Shown here piece by piece: positions 25,280 through 33,935 of a DNA stretch of 64,000 bases. Under the pieces are notes generated by a model that saw nothing but the letters and a program-made list of their open reading frames with translations, was not told where the DNA came from and did no database searches. The translations under genes were made by a program, and so were the position numbers. Position 1 is the stretch's first letter, and every line of letters begins with the position of its first letter. Source of the DNA: Methylocaldum sp002005105 (lineage in GTDB: Bacteria; Pseudomonadota; Gammaproteobacteria; Methylococcales; Methylococcaceae); the NCBI RefSeq assembly GCF_051027545.1, contig NZ_CP194902.1:1798001-1862000 (forward strand), written 5' to 3'.

Positions 25280-26890
25280 ATGAAAACCAAACTGTTCCGT
25301 TTGAAATTTGAGGGGGCCTTGGCGAGCGGCATTCGCGCGCTCGATGCGGCGCGGACGACCTCGGTCGGTGCCGCCGCCCTGTTTGCGGGAATCCTGCCCG
25401 GCCCGGTCGCCGCAGCAGGCCCCGCGTTCGAGCCGGTCGGCAGCTATGCCACCGGTCTGACCGGCCAGACCTCGGCCGAGATCGTGGCCGTCAAGGGCGA
25501 CAAGATGTACGTTTCGAATGCCGCGAACGCTTCGGTCGACATCGTAGACATCTCCGATCCGAAACAACCGGTGCGTCTCAAGCGGCTCGACCTGTCCGCG
25601 TACGGTTCCGAAGTCACCAGCGTCGCCGTCGGGAACGGGCTCGTGGCGGCGGCAGTGGAGTCGGGCACCGAACCGGGCAAAGTGGTTTTCTTTTCGCCGG
25701 GCGGTTCCAATCTGCGAGCGGTCGAGGTCGGCGCCGGCCCCGATATGGTGACTTTCACGCCGGACGGCAAGAGGGTTTTGGTCGCCAACGAGGGCGAGCC
25801 TTCGGGATATGGAGAAGGCCATGTCGATCCTGAGGGCTCGGTAAGCGTGATCGACGTACTGCCCCGCCGCAAGTTTTCGGTGAAGACGATCGGTTTCCAA
25901 GCCTTCGACCCGGATCAGCCGCGCGCCGGCGATCTGCCGCCGGGCGTGCGCATCTTTGGGTCCACGCGGCCGTCGCTCGATCTCGAGCCAGAATACATCG
26001 CGGTCGATGAAAACGGCCGGAAGGCCTGGGTGTCGCTGCAGGAAAACAACGCCATCGCGATACTCGACCTCGAAGCCCTCGAGGTGGACAAAATCGTCGA
26101 CCTCGGCTTCAAGGACCACTCGCAGGCCGGCAATGGCCTCGATGCCAGCGACCGCGACAATGCCGTCAACATCAGCACCTGGCCTCAGGGGCGGGTCTAC
26201 GGCATGTACCAGCCGGATGGGCTCGCCGCTTTCCGGATCGGCGGCAAGGACTATGTACTCTCCGCCAACGAGGGCGACGCCCGCGAATATCCCGGTCTCG
26301 CCGAAGAAGCCCGTGTGCGCAGCGTTACGACCAATGACTCCTTCACGGCGGCACTGCGCGACAATGCTGCGCTGGGGCGTCTCACCGTAACCACGAAGAT
26401 GCCCGCCGCCGGGTCGGATGCGGAATCGACGGTCTACGCTTTCGGCGCCCGATCGTTTTCGGTGTGGGACGGCGAAACCGGCGACCTGGTCTATGACAGC
26501 GGAGATCAGCTCGAACAGATCATCGCCGCGGAGCTGCCCGCCAACTTCAATTCCAACAACGAGGCCAACACCTTCGACGACCGCAGCGACAACAAGGGCC
26601 CCGAGCCCGAAGCCGCCGCCACCGGTGTGGTGGACGGCCGGACCTACGGGTTCATCGGCCTCGAGCGCGTGGGCGGGGTGGTCGTGGTCGATTTGGGCGA
26701 TCCGGCCTCGCCGGCCATCGTCCAATACCTGCAAAACCGCGATTTTGCAGCCACGCCGGTGGGGCCGGACAGCGGCCCGGAAGTGATCGACTTCGTGCCG
26801 GCCCATAACAGTCCGACCGGCAAGCCTCTAATCGCCGTTTCGAACGAGGTGTCCGGCACCGTAAGTTTATGGGGACCGAAGGGCGAGTGA
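25280..26890 (+). CDS. Choice-of-anchor I family secreted beta-propeller protein
   Basis: A 536-residue secreted protein with N-terminal signal (SVGAAALFAGILPGPVAAAG). Repeated propeller blades read like lactonase/YncE repeats: VSNAANASVDIVDISDPKQP, VTFTPDGKRVLVANEGEPSG and YVLSANEGDAREYPGLAEEA. This is typical of the choice-of-anchor I family. Members are often found beside alkaline phosphatases or nucleotidases and may themselves be phosphatases or phytase-like, but a catalytic role is not established. GGAG lies ten bases before ATG 25280. It converges with the 5'-nucleotidase gene. No obvious C-terminal anchor is visible; the protein ends SLWGPKGE. Confidence 0.75.
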   Translation: MKTKLFRLKFEGALASGIRALDAARTTSVGAAALFAGILPGPVAAAGPAFEPVGSYATGLTGQTSAEIVAVKGDKMYVSNAANASVDIVDISDPKQPVRLKRLDLSAYGSEVTSVAVGNGLVAAAVESGTEPGKVVFFSPGGSNLRAVEVGAGPDMVTFTPDGKRVLVANEGEPSGYGEGHVDPEGSVSVIDVLPRRKFSVKTIGFQAFDPDQPRAGDLPPGVRIFGSTRPSLDLEPEYIAVDENGRKAWVSLQENNAIAILDLEALEVDKIVDLGFKDHSQAGNGLDASDRDNAVNISTWPQGRVYGMYQPDGLAAFRIGGKDYVLSANEGDAREYPGLAEEARVRSVTTNDSFTAALRDNAALGRLTVTTKMPAAGSDAESTVYAFGARSFSVWDGETGDLVYDSGDQLEQIIAAELPANFNSNNEANTFDDRSDNKGPEPEAAATGVVDGRTYGFIGLERVGGVVVVDLGDPASPAIVQYLQNRDFAATPVGPDSGPEVIDFVPAHNSPTGKPLIAVSNEVSGTVSLWGPKGE

Positions 26891-26900
26891 CGGCAGGTTA

Positions 26901-27116
26901 TTCGAAATCGCGTTCAATTAGGCATTGTTTCGTAGGGGGGGTAGGCGCACATCAGCACTGACCGATCGCCGATCACTGTGCTTCGCGTGCGCCGTAACCC
27001 ACCGAACGACCTTCAATCGGTGGGTTACGCGGAACCGAGGGGCTAACCCGCCATCGATGGGTTTCGCTTCGCTCTACCCATCCTACGATGAATGTTCACT
27101 CCAATGCCGAGTTGAA
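26901..27116. repeat. Family I repeat, diverged and enlarged
   Basis: TTCGAAATCGCGTTCAATTAGG at one end and CCAATGCCGAGTTGAAT at the other. Inside, GTGGGTTACG and CTAACCCGCC arms are joined by extra material (ATCGATGGGTTTCGCTTCG) that also occurs in the 62512 copy. It begins 10 bp after the stop of the upstream gene. Confidence 0.6.
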
Positions 27117-27186
27117 TAAATACAACCTGAAAACGGAGTTTCCGGGATTCGAAAATTTGCGTAGAGCTCTATGTTTCAGAGACGGT

Positions 27187-27221
27187 GCGGCGGAGGCCGG
27201 AGCTCTCCGCCGCCGGTTTTT
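27187..27221 (+). terminator. Intrinsic terminator between convergent genes
   Basis: GCGGCGGAG-9 nt-CTCCGCCGC stem followed by CGGTTTTT in the plus direction. It would end plus-strand transcripts from the choice-of-anchor gene, and its stem also lies just past the nucleotidase stop on the minus strand. Confidence 0.6.
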
Positions 27222-29020
27222 CAGGGAATCCGCACGATACGGTCTTGCGGACCGGGCGCGATTTGTACGCCCGGCGCGGCCGGATCGGAATCGGCTTCCG
27301 GATGGTTGAACCAGGCTTCGAGGGCGTCGAGGTCCTGGGCGCCGCCGAGCCGATCGGTGCCGAGCTTCAGGACGTAGAACTTGTCCCCGCCGTCGGCGAG
27401 GAAGCTGTTCACGGTGACGCGATAGTTCGCGGCCGGGTCGACGGTCGCGCCGTTTAGGCGGATGCTGGCCGGGTCGACCTTGTCGCAAGGCGAACCGCTG
27501 GCCGACCACTGATAGGTGAAGCCCTTCGAGACCTGCAGGATGCGGTCGAACGCCTGGCCGGAGTCTCCGGCCGGATAGTTAAAGGCGGCCGGCGCATTGT
27601 CCGCGCCGCAGCCGGTGAATTGCTGTTCCAGCAGAATTTCGATCTGGGCTCCGGTCAGGGTCATGGTCACCACGCTGTTGCCGAAGGGCTGCACGGTAAA
27701 GGCTTCGCCGTAGGTTACGTTGCCGTCGCCTTCGCCGGTCGCGCTTGACGCGTAGCTTAGGTCGGCACGGATTCCGCCCGGATTCATGAACGCGGCTACC
27801 GCGTCGCCGAAGCCCGGAGCTTCGGTGGCTTTCAGTTGCGCGTCGGCGATGACGTCGCCCAGAGCGGACTCGCCGGCCGCATTGGCTGTGCGGGTGATAT
27901 CCGCGGTGATGGCGCCGATTACCCGGTTGGCGATGGGCTGGGCCAGTGCCTTGTAGCCGTCGACGACGGCCTTGATGCCGGCGTCCGGGGTGACCGTCGC
28001 GTCGGTCTGGTCCACCAGAATATTGGTGGCGCTGACTGCCGTCACGTCACGGGTTTTCCGGTCGATCGTCAGGTCAATGTCGGTCAGGATGCGTCCGATG
28101 GAATTGGCGCTGGTCACCGGGATTTCACGCCCCTCCCGGTTCGCGATCCTGCAGTTGTAGGCCTGATGGGTGTGGCCGGAAATCACCATGTCCACGGCAT
28201 CGTCCAGTTGATTGACGATGGGTTTGATGGGGGTTCCGTCCAGGTTGCCGGCGCACTGGTTCATGGTCGTGGCGTTCTGGGCGACGGGCTGGGTGCCGCC
28301 CTGATGGATCAGTACGACTATGGCTTCGACCCGCTGCCGCCGCAATTTGGGGATCAACGCGTTGACGGTATCGGCCTCGTCCTTGAATTCCAGTCCGGAG
28401 ACGCCGGACGGCGTGACGATGGTGGGAGTTTCCATGAGGGTCATGCCGATGAAGGCCACGCGGACGCCGCCGTAGTTCTTGATGACATAAGGCGGGAAAA
28501 CGGGCTTGCCGGTAGCCGTGTCGACCACGTTGGCGGCCAGGAACTTGAAGTCCGCGCCGGCAAAGGAACCATCATCGGCGGTAGGCGCGCCGACCGAGGC
28601 GCCCTGGCAGGAGTTCGGATCGGTAGGATGGCAGCCGCCTTTCTGCATGCGCTTCAGCTCGTCCTTGCCTTCGTCGAACTCGTGGTTCCCGACGGCGTTG
28701 ATTTCCAGCCCGGCCATGTTCATGGTCTCGATGGTGGGCTCGTCGTGGAACAGGGCGGAAACGAGGGGCGTTGCGCCGATCAGATCGCCCGCGGAGACCA
28801 CGGTGGTGTAGCGGTTCTCGCTTTTCAGCTTGGACACGTACCCGGCGATCCAGTCCACGCCGCCCGCCGGCTTGCCGCCGAAGGAGCCCGGCGATTCGAG
28901 CTGGCCGTGGAAATCGTTGAAAGCGACGATCTTGACCGTCGTGGCCGGCCCGGCGCCGGCGCAGGCGGTGCCGCCGACCAAGATCAGCGTTACGGCACAG
29001 GCGAGTTTGTTGAGTTTCAT
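27221..29020 (-). CDS. Periplasmic bifunctional metallophosphatase/5'-nucleotidase
   Basis: A 599-residue UshA-type enzyme that releases phosphate from nucleotides outside the cytoplasm. Signal peptide LACAVTLILVGGTACAGAG. The N-terminal dinuclear metal domain has VAFNDFHGQLESP, VSAGDLIGATP, INAVGNHEFDEG, IVVLIHQGG and MVISGHTHQAY. The C-terminal substrate domain has AAFMNPGGIRADL, VQPFGNSVVTM and the aromatic FTYQWSASG. Length and order match the family. A three-unit Pho-box-like array lies 63-107 bp upstream. It converges with the choice-of-anchor gene. Confidence 0.9.
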   Translation of the reverse strand: MKLNKLACAVTLILVGGTACAGAGPATTVKIVAFNDFHGQLESPGSFGGKPAGGVDWIAGYVSKLKSENRYTTVVSAGDLIGATPLVSALFHDEPTIETMNMAGLEINAVGNHEFDEGKDELKRMQKGGCHPTDPNSCQGASVGAPTADDGSFAGADFKFLAANVVDTATGKPVFPPYVIKNYGGVRVAFIGMTLMETPTIVTPSGVSGLEFKDEADTVNALIPKLRRQRVEAIVVLIHQGGTQPVAQNATTMNQCAGNLDGTPIKPIVNQLDDAVDMVISGHTHQAYNCRIANREGREIPVTSANSIGRILTDIDLTIDRKTRDVTAVSATNILVDQTDATVTPDAGIKAVVDGYKALAQPIANRVIGAITADITRTANAAGESALGDVIADAQLKATEAPGFGDAVAAFMNPGGIRADLSYASSATGEGDGNVTYGEAFTVQPFGNSVVTMTLTGAQIEILLEQQFTGCGADNAPAAFNYPAGDSGQAFDRILQVSKGFTYQWSASGSPCDKVDPASIRLNGATVDPAANYRVTVNSFLADGGDKFYVLKLGTDRLGGAQDLDALEAWFNHPEADSDPAAPGVQIAPGPQDRIVRIP

Positions 29021-29082
29021 GGTGTCATATTCCTCGGTTTGTTCCTGAGAAAGGCCGGGCGAGTCCCGGCGGACCGCCGTGT

Positions 29083-29127
29083 ATCAAACAGCATCCGTGT
29101 TAAGGCGACCTGACAGTTGTATTACCG
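29083..29127 (-). promoter_or_regulatory. Pho-box promoter of the 5'-nucleotidase gene
   Basis: On the minus strand CGGTAAT, CTGTCAG and CCTTAAC follow one another at an exact 11-bp period (29127 down to 29099). They match the PhoB consensus at 5, 6 and 3 of 7 positions. TTTGAT follows after 10 nt as the -10. Confidence 0.65.
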
Positions 29128-29134
29128 GGAGGTT

Positions 29135-29273
29135 ATTAACCCGGCCTATAAATATAGGCCGGGTTAATCCGGGGCAGGGATGCCCCGGCGCGGCGACAAG
29201 CCGCGTGAGCCCAGGCCGGGCGTGTACCGGCCTGGGCGGCGGCCCGAAATACCAGGAGGGTATTTACGGGCCT
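29135..29273. repeat. Five-hairpin array including triple-hairpin element, copy 2
   Basis: A 16-bp perfect palindrome (ATTAACCCGGCCTATA-AA-TATAGG… at 29135-29168) is followed by GGGGCA-GGGA-TGCCCC and then the triple-hairpin element at 29188-29273. Its stems are GCGCGGC/GCCGCGT, CCCAGGCCGG/CCGGCCTGGG and AAATACC-AGGAG-GGTATTT. The strand is not known. The remaining sequence to 29600 shows nothing. Confidence 0.6.
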
Positions 29274-29600
29274 GATTAATAATAAGTTCGGTCGTCGAAA
29301 GTGTAAGCAGCGAAGACCGGAGCTTGGATATCTCCGCGCGATGCCGCCCGGTGTGTCGGTCTCGGGTGAAAACTTCACAGGGCTGTAATGGTTTCGGGTG
29401 TTTAATACGGTAAACCGAACGACGCATGCGGGTTGCCGGCGGATGCCTGGACAATGAACCGCAAAAGCTGCGATCTCGTGTTCGAGTGGGATGAGGGGCT
29501 AAGTACATTCAGGGAAGTCTTGCGGCATAGACAACCTGCAGGACAACCCCGCCAACCAAGCCAATCTGTCGAGATTCCGCAAATATTTGAGGAATGTACT

Positions 29601-29758
29601 TAGAGCGTTTTTCATCCCGGTGTACGGCTTCGTGTCGGGCGGGAAAAACGTAGGTCGGCAATCCCTTGCCGACAAAATCCTTTGCCGAGCCGGTACGTCG
29701 GCAAGGGATTGCCGACCTACATATCGGGCTCTCTGACACCGAATTGGAAAATGCTCTA
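29601..29758. repeat. Family II repeat, complete copy
   Basis: 158 bp with inverted ends TAGAGCGTTTTTC and GGAAAATGCTCTA. It is close in sequence to the 9397 copy in opposite orientation: CATCCCGGTGTACGGCTTCG at one end, the GTAGGTCGGCAATCCC pair in the centre and ATATCGGGCTCTCTGACACC at the other. Confidence 0.7.
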
Positions 29759-29851
29759 GGAGCCGCGGGCGCCGGTTATCGGAGTCGTTCGTCAAAAGCC
29801 TTGAGATAACGGTATCGGCCGCTTGACGGCCGGGCACATAATAGGGGGCAT

Positions 29852-31615
29852 ATGGAAAAGGTCGCCATCCGTGCATATCCGGCACCGGGAATGATCTTGC
29901 TCGCCTTCGATTGGGACGAGGGGAGCCGGCGTAAGGATTTCCTGGGTTTCGCCGCCAGGCGCACACCCGGATTTCGCGATCCCGCGACGCGCCGGTACGC
30001 CCCTTCCAGCTGGCTTCTGAACCGCATCGACTTCAACGGTCCGGCCGACCCGGAACAGCCCGATTTTCCCAGCAACGAAGCGCCGATCCAGAAGTTTCTC
30101 TGGTGGGACGCACGAATCGGCGATGAAGACCGGGCGGCCGCGAGCGCCGGACGCAATCCGGTTTTTCGATACGAGGTTTTCCCGGTGATCGGCACGCCGG
30201 GGAATCTCCAGCCGCTTGCGGAAGCAGCGGGAACGCTCGATGTCACGCTGCCGGCAGAAGTCGAACACGACATCGGCACCTGGTTCAACCGTGCGGTGCT
30301 GAGCTCCCAGGGTTTCATGCGGAAGCTGCGCGGCATGGGGCTGGAGCTCGACGACAAACCCAGCGCGGAGCAGGCGCGCGAATTGCGCCGATGGCTGGCC
30401 AACGGTCTGGACGGCGTGGTCCCGGCATTTCTCAGGCAGGCGAGAGAGGCGGTCGGGGCGATCTACCATCTGACCGACGAGCTGTTCATCGTTCCTGCGC
30501 TGGATACTTTCAGCCGGAATCATTCCCTGGCCCTGGTCTACGACGCAAAGAAAACGGAATCGGCGGACGGTGACAGGGTTTCGCCCAATCAACCGGCGGT
30601 GGACCGGCTGAAGGACCGGGTGGCGTTTTTCCCCCGCGACAAGGCCGCCATCATGCACAACAAATACCTGGTGTCGGGCCGCGGGTTGGCCGGCCGTCGC
30701 CCCGCGGCAGCGCGGGTCGTGTGCGGTTCCGCCAACTACACCACGGGGGCTTTGTCGACCCAGGCGAATTTGATGCACACCTTCGATTCGTCCGCCCTGG
30801 CCGGGCTATATTTCGACCGCTTCAAGCGGCTCAAAGACAATCCGCCTTTGTCATCCCTGGCGCGGAATGCCCGCTGGTCGAGTCCGATTACGGTGGGCGA
30901 TGCCGGGGTGCGGGTTTTCTTTTCGCCGGAAGCGAGTTCCCAGCGCGAATCCATCGACACCATCGTCGAAGCCATCCATCGGGCCAGGAGTTCGGTGCTT
31001 TTCTGCCTGTTCACGCCGACCGACGCCGAGCTTCGCGACGCCTGTTTCATGGCGGGGGACAACGGCAAGATGATGTTCGGACTGGTCAACCGGATCGCCA
31101 GGCCGAAAACGGACGAGGCCGTCCGCGCGGACCAGATCGCCGCGCTCGAACTCTACCACCGCTCCCGCCAGGGTCGCGACGTGATCGGCGCGGAGCGTTT
31201 CCGCCGGTCGGATACCCCGGAGGGCTTCGATACCGAACTCATGCTGTTTCCGGGGGAAGCGCCGCCGCCGTTCCCGCCGGTCATCATCCATCACAAGTTC
31301 ATCGTGATCGACGGGGAAACCGCTCAGCCGGTGATCTACTCCGGTTCGGCCAACATGAGCAACAACTCGCTGCACCGGAACGACGAAAACCTGCTGGAAA
31401 TCCGGGGCTCCCGCCGCATCGCGGCGATCTATCTCGCGGAGTTCTTCCGCCTGTACGAACACTACCGGGCCCGCGCCGCGTATTACCGCGACCGGGAAAT
31501 GCCATCTTCCGGCCGCCGCACCTTCAAGCTGCGGTCCGATGCCGGTTGGGCCCGCAAGCATTACTCGCCGGGTACGCCGGAATACAAATCGCGCCGGGCG
31601 ATGGCGCACGAATGA
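29852..31615 (+). CDS. Phospholipase D-like protein
   Basis: A 587-residue protein of the PLD superfamily, which hydrolyses or exchanges phosphodiester bonds through two HxKxxxxD motifs. The second motif is complete (HHKFIVID near residue 480, with GSANMSNNSLHRNDENLLEI). The first reads HNKYLVSG, with Gly where Asp is usual, followed by GSANYTTGAL. The ~250-residue N-terminal region is unrecognised, and no signal peptide is evident. It is followed 30 bp later by a DUF2278/lamin-tail protein, so the two form an operon. A fragment-like family II repeat precedes it. Confidence 0.75.
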   Translation: MEKVAIRAYPAPGMILLAFDWDEGSRRKDFLGFAARRTPGFRDPATRRYAPSSWLLNRIDFNGPADPEQPDFPSNEAPIQKFLWWDARIGDEDRAAASAGRNPVFRYEVFPVIGTPGNLQPLAEAAGTLDVTLPAEVEHDIGTWFNRAVLSSQGFMRKLRGMGLELDDKPSAEQARELRRWLANGLDGVVPAFLRQAREAVGAIYHLTDELFIVPALDTFSRNHSLALVYDAKKTESADGDRVSPNQPAVDRLKDRVAFFPRDKAAIMHNKYLVSGRGLAGRRPAAARVVCGSANYTTGALSTQANLMHTFDSSALAGLYFDRFKRLKDNPPLSSLARNARWSSPITVGDAGVRVFFSPEASSQRESIDTIVEAIHRARSSVLFCLFTPTDAELRDACFMAGDNGKMMFGLVNRIARPKTDEAVRADQIAALELYHRSRQGRDVIGAERFRRSDTPEGFDTELMLFPGEAPPPFPPVIIHHKFIVIDGETAQPVIYSGSANMSNNSLHRNDENLLEIRGSRRIAAIYLAEFFRLYEHYRARAAYYRDREMPSSGRRTFKLRSDAGWARKHYSPGTPEYKSRRAMAHE

Positions 31616-31645
31616 CCTCGATCACTCAACACGGAGAAAGCCACC

Positions 31646-32695
31646 ATGCCCCTGAAAAATTATGGCGTCTTGAGAGCGACGCCGGTCGATCGGCATCTCG
31701 GGACCGGCGACAACCCCCATTATCAGATTCTGGCGGTGGACGATCAGGATCGGTACCGCCTGGCGGTGAACGTCAAGTCCAAGCTGTGGCCGTCGGAATT
31801 GTCCTACCTGATCGTGCCGCACTTCCGGCATCCCATAACCGAGTCGCTGGAACAACTGGAGCCGGGCTGGCACAAGCTGCCCTCGAAGCCCGGCGGAGTC
31901 GCGCTGGATTACATCCGCGGCAATCTGTTCGGCTCGTTCGCCGAAATGACGCCTCTCCCGTTTTCCGTGCCCGGCCCGGACAACGACCTCAACGAGAAGA
32001 TCGACCGCTACGTGCAGCGCGCCATGGCCAGCGAGAACGCCTGGGTGTATGCGTTCGGCGAGCCCTGGGGGCCGGAGAACAAGCGCGACAAGATCTTCGG
32101 TTTCGCGCCCGGCCGCGGCGTTCACGACATCCACATGAATCAGGGCAATGCCGACGATTTCGTCAAGGACGACGGCGTCTGGCAGGACGGCGGGCTGCTG
32201 TTCTGGTACGCGGACCAGCAGGAATGGGTGGCCCTCTTCCTGAAATTTCAGTCGCAGGCGATTCATACCGATGATCGTACCGGGCATATGTTGCCCGAAG
32301 AGCCGGGCGGTCCTCCCGCCGAACACGGCCTTCCGCCCCGGCCGACGCCGGTATGGCCTCCCACCCATGCGGTACCGGACGGCCTGGTGCGTATCGTGGC
32401 GGCAAAGGTCAATACGATCGAATCGCCGGAAGACGAAACCGTGATCCTGCTCAATACCTCGCCACGGCCTATCGATCTCGACGGCTGGGCACTGCTGGAC
32501 CGCGCCAAGCACCGAAAGCCGCTGACGGGCACCCTGAATCCGGGCGAACCGATGATCATCCACGTTCGGCCCGACATCGAATTGTCCAACCAGGGCGGAA
32601 TCATCTCGCTTCTCAATGCCGAAGGGCTGAAGGTGCACGGCGTGAGCTACACGCGCGATCAGGCACGCGAGCCGGGATGGACGCTCGTGTTTTAG
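31646..32695 (+). CDS. DUF2278 (YukJ-like) protein with lamin-tail domain
   Basis: 349 residues. Residues 1 to about 220 are DUF2278 (MPLKNYGVLRATPVDRHLG, HYQILAVDD, RLAVNVKS, ALDYIRGN, GVHDIHMNQGN, WQDGGLLFWY). The C-terminal ~100 residues resemble a lamin-tail domain (VRIVAAKVNTIESPEDETVI, LDGWALLDR, LSNQGGIISLLN). A proline-rich linker joins them. DUF2278 proteins often sit with PLD-like proteins in bacteria; the biochemical role is unknown. GGAG lies ten bases upstream of the start. The TAG stop is the first triplet of a family II repeat. Confidence 0.75.
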   Translation: MPLKNYGVLRATPVDRHLGTGDNPHYQILAVDDQDRYRLAVNVKSKLWPSELSYLIVPHFRHPITESLEQLEPGWHKLPSKPGGVALDYIRGNLFGSFAEMTPLPFSVPGPDNDLNEKIDRYVQRAMASENAWVYAFGEPWGPENKRDKIFGFAPGRGVHDIHMNQGNADDFVKDDGVWQDGGLLFWYADQQEWVALFLKFQSQAIHTDDRTGHMLPEEPGGPPAEHGLPPRPTPVWPPTHAVPDGLVRIVAAKVNTIESPEDETVILLNTSPRPIDLDGWALLDRAKHRKPLTGTLNPGEPMIIHVRPDIELSNQGGIISLLNAEGLKVHGVSYTRDQAREPGWTLVF

Positions 32696-33056
32696 AGCGT
32701 TTTCCATCCCGGTGTACGGATTCGTTCCAGGAGGGGAGAACGTAGGTCGGCAATCCCTTGCCGACGTATCGGCTCGGCGAAGGGCTTTGTCGGAAGGGTC
32801 GCGACTAAAGCGACCGTTTGCGATTGGAAGGGGCCGATTAAAGGCCCGTTTGCGATTGGAAGGGGCCGATTAAAGGCCCGTTTGCGATTGGAAGGGGCCG
32901 ATTAAAGGCCCGTTTGCGATTGGAAGGGCAGCTCTGGCGCTCCCAGAGATGCCGTTTGCGATTGGAAGGGTCGCGACTAAAGCGACCGTTTGCGATTGGC
33001 AAGGGATTGCCGACCTACATATCCGAATCCCTTACACCGATTCGGAAAACGCTCTA
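32693..33056. repeat. Family II repeat expanded by tandem 32-bp hairpin modules
   Basis: Ends TAGAGCGTTTTCC and GGAAAACGCTCTA. Inside, GTTTGCGATTGG occurs six times (32816, 32848, 32880, 32912, 32954, 32988). The first four are an exact 32 bp apart, separated by GGGCCGATTAAAGGCCC hairpins. The next spacers form different stems (CTCTGG-CGCT-CCCAGAG and GTCGC-GACTAAA-GCGAC). The same GTCGC stem also precedes the first copy. Confidence 0.75.
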
Positions 33057-33190
33057 AAGCGTTTTCATCGCGCTCGTATGGCAAAACAGGCTTGGCGGAA
33101 GTCGTTGGCGCCTTCAGTTCGGGTGAATGGATTCAAGCATTCGTAGGCCGGCAATCCTTTGCTGGCGAACCCGTTGCCTGCCAAGCTTGC
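33057..33190. repeat. Family II repeat, right-module fragment
   Basis: AAAGCGTTTTCATCGCGCTC through the TTGGCGGAAGTCGTTGGCGC module to GTAGGCCGGCAATCC. It shares one terminus with the preceding element. The uninterrupted module here shows what the IS1380 target at 37.5 kb looked like before insertion. Confidence 0.6.
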
Positions 33191-33256
33191 ATGTCTCGAT
33201 GTGCCTAGCCTTGATCGGGCGAGCCGGTGCTCCCGTTACAGCGGAGACAAAGGGAC

Positions 33257-33769
33257 TCAGAAAAGCCGCCGCACTCTAAGGCTGGAAACCATCAGGAAAC
33301 TTTGCACCAGGAATATCATCGGCCAGGCATTGACACTTTCCGGTACGAACGCGGCGACCAGGAACAGGGTCGGGAACAGGACACCGTTGACCGTGATCGG
33401 AACCCCTTCAAAGGCATTGCCCTGCGAAATGTTGTAGCGCGCCAAACGCAGCATTCCGCAGGTGACGAACATGATCAGGATCAGTGTCTTGATCCAGTGA
33501 TGGGTGTCGATCGAGAAATAGAGAAACGCCGGAGCCACGCCGAATGACACCAGGTCGGCAAGCGAATCCAGTTGTTTGCCGAACAGGTTCTGTTGGTGAA
33601 GTAGGGCCGCGATCTTGCCATCCAGGCTGTCGAAGAGCACGGCCAGCACCAGGAAACCGGAGGCCCAGTCCGGATGGCCTTCGGTGGCCAAGAAAATCGA
33701 CATCAGCCCGGAGGCCAGATTGCTGATGGTAAACAGATCGGCAACTTTTATTAGTTCCAGCATTTTCAT
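33257..33769 (-). CDS. pssA: CDP-alcohol phosphatidyltransferase, likely phosphatidylserine synthase
   Basis: 170 residues from ATG 33769 (AAGGA upstream); a longer frame to 33907 lacks a site. The protein has about five membrane helices and the CDP-alcohol transferase signature DG…A…G…D…D as DGKIAALLHQQNLFGKQLDS plus LADLVSFGVAPA. The LADLVSFG context matches the integral-membrane type of CDP-diacylglycerol-serine phosphatidyltransferases. The usual DGxxAR arginine is replaced by Ala (DGKIAA). It makes phosphatidylserine for the decarboxylase at 20.7 kb. It is short compared with typical ~240-residue PssA. Confidence 0.75.
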   Translation of the reverse strand: MKMLELIKVADLFTISNLASGLMSIFLATEGHPDWASGFLVLAVLFDSLDGKIAALLHQQNLFGKQLDSLADLVSFGVAPAFLYFSIDTHHWIKTLILIMFVTCGMLRLARYNISQGNAFEGVPITVNGVLFPTLFLVAAFVPESVNAWPMIFLVQSFLMVSSLRVRRLF

Positions 33770-33935
33770 GGGATAGATTCCTTCTCGTGATGGTCGTGCT
33801 TGCTCAATGTCTCCCGGCCGTTGGTTCTCGGAATAAGACGACATTACTTTTGCGAATCGAAGTTCGTCGTAGCGGCGTAGACGATGTCCTTCGACCTCGT
33901 CGCTCACGTCTCTTTTCCGGCGAGCTCATCGGATC

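Noticed and set aside
32816..33000. A CRISPR-like array of regularly spaced 12-mers
   Set aside because: The inserts are short palindromes that are themselves repeated, the repeat is only 12 bp, and no cas genes are present.
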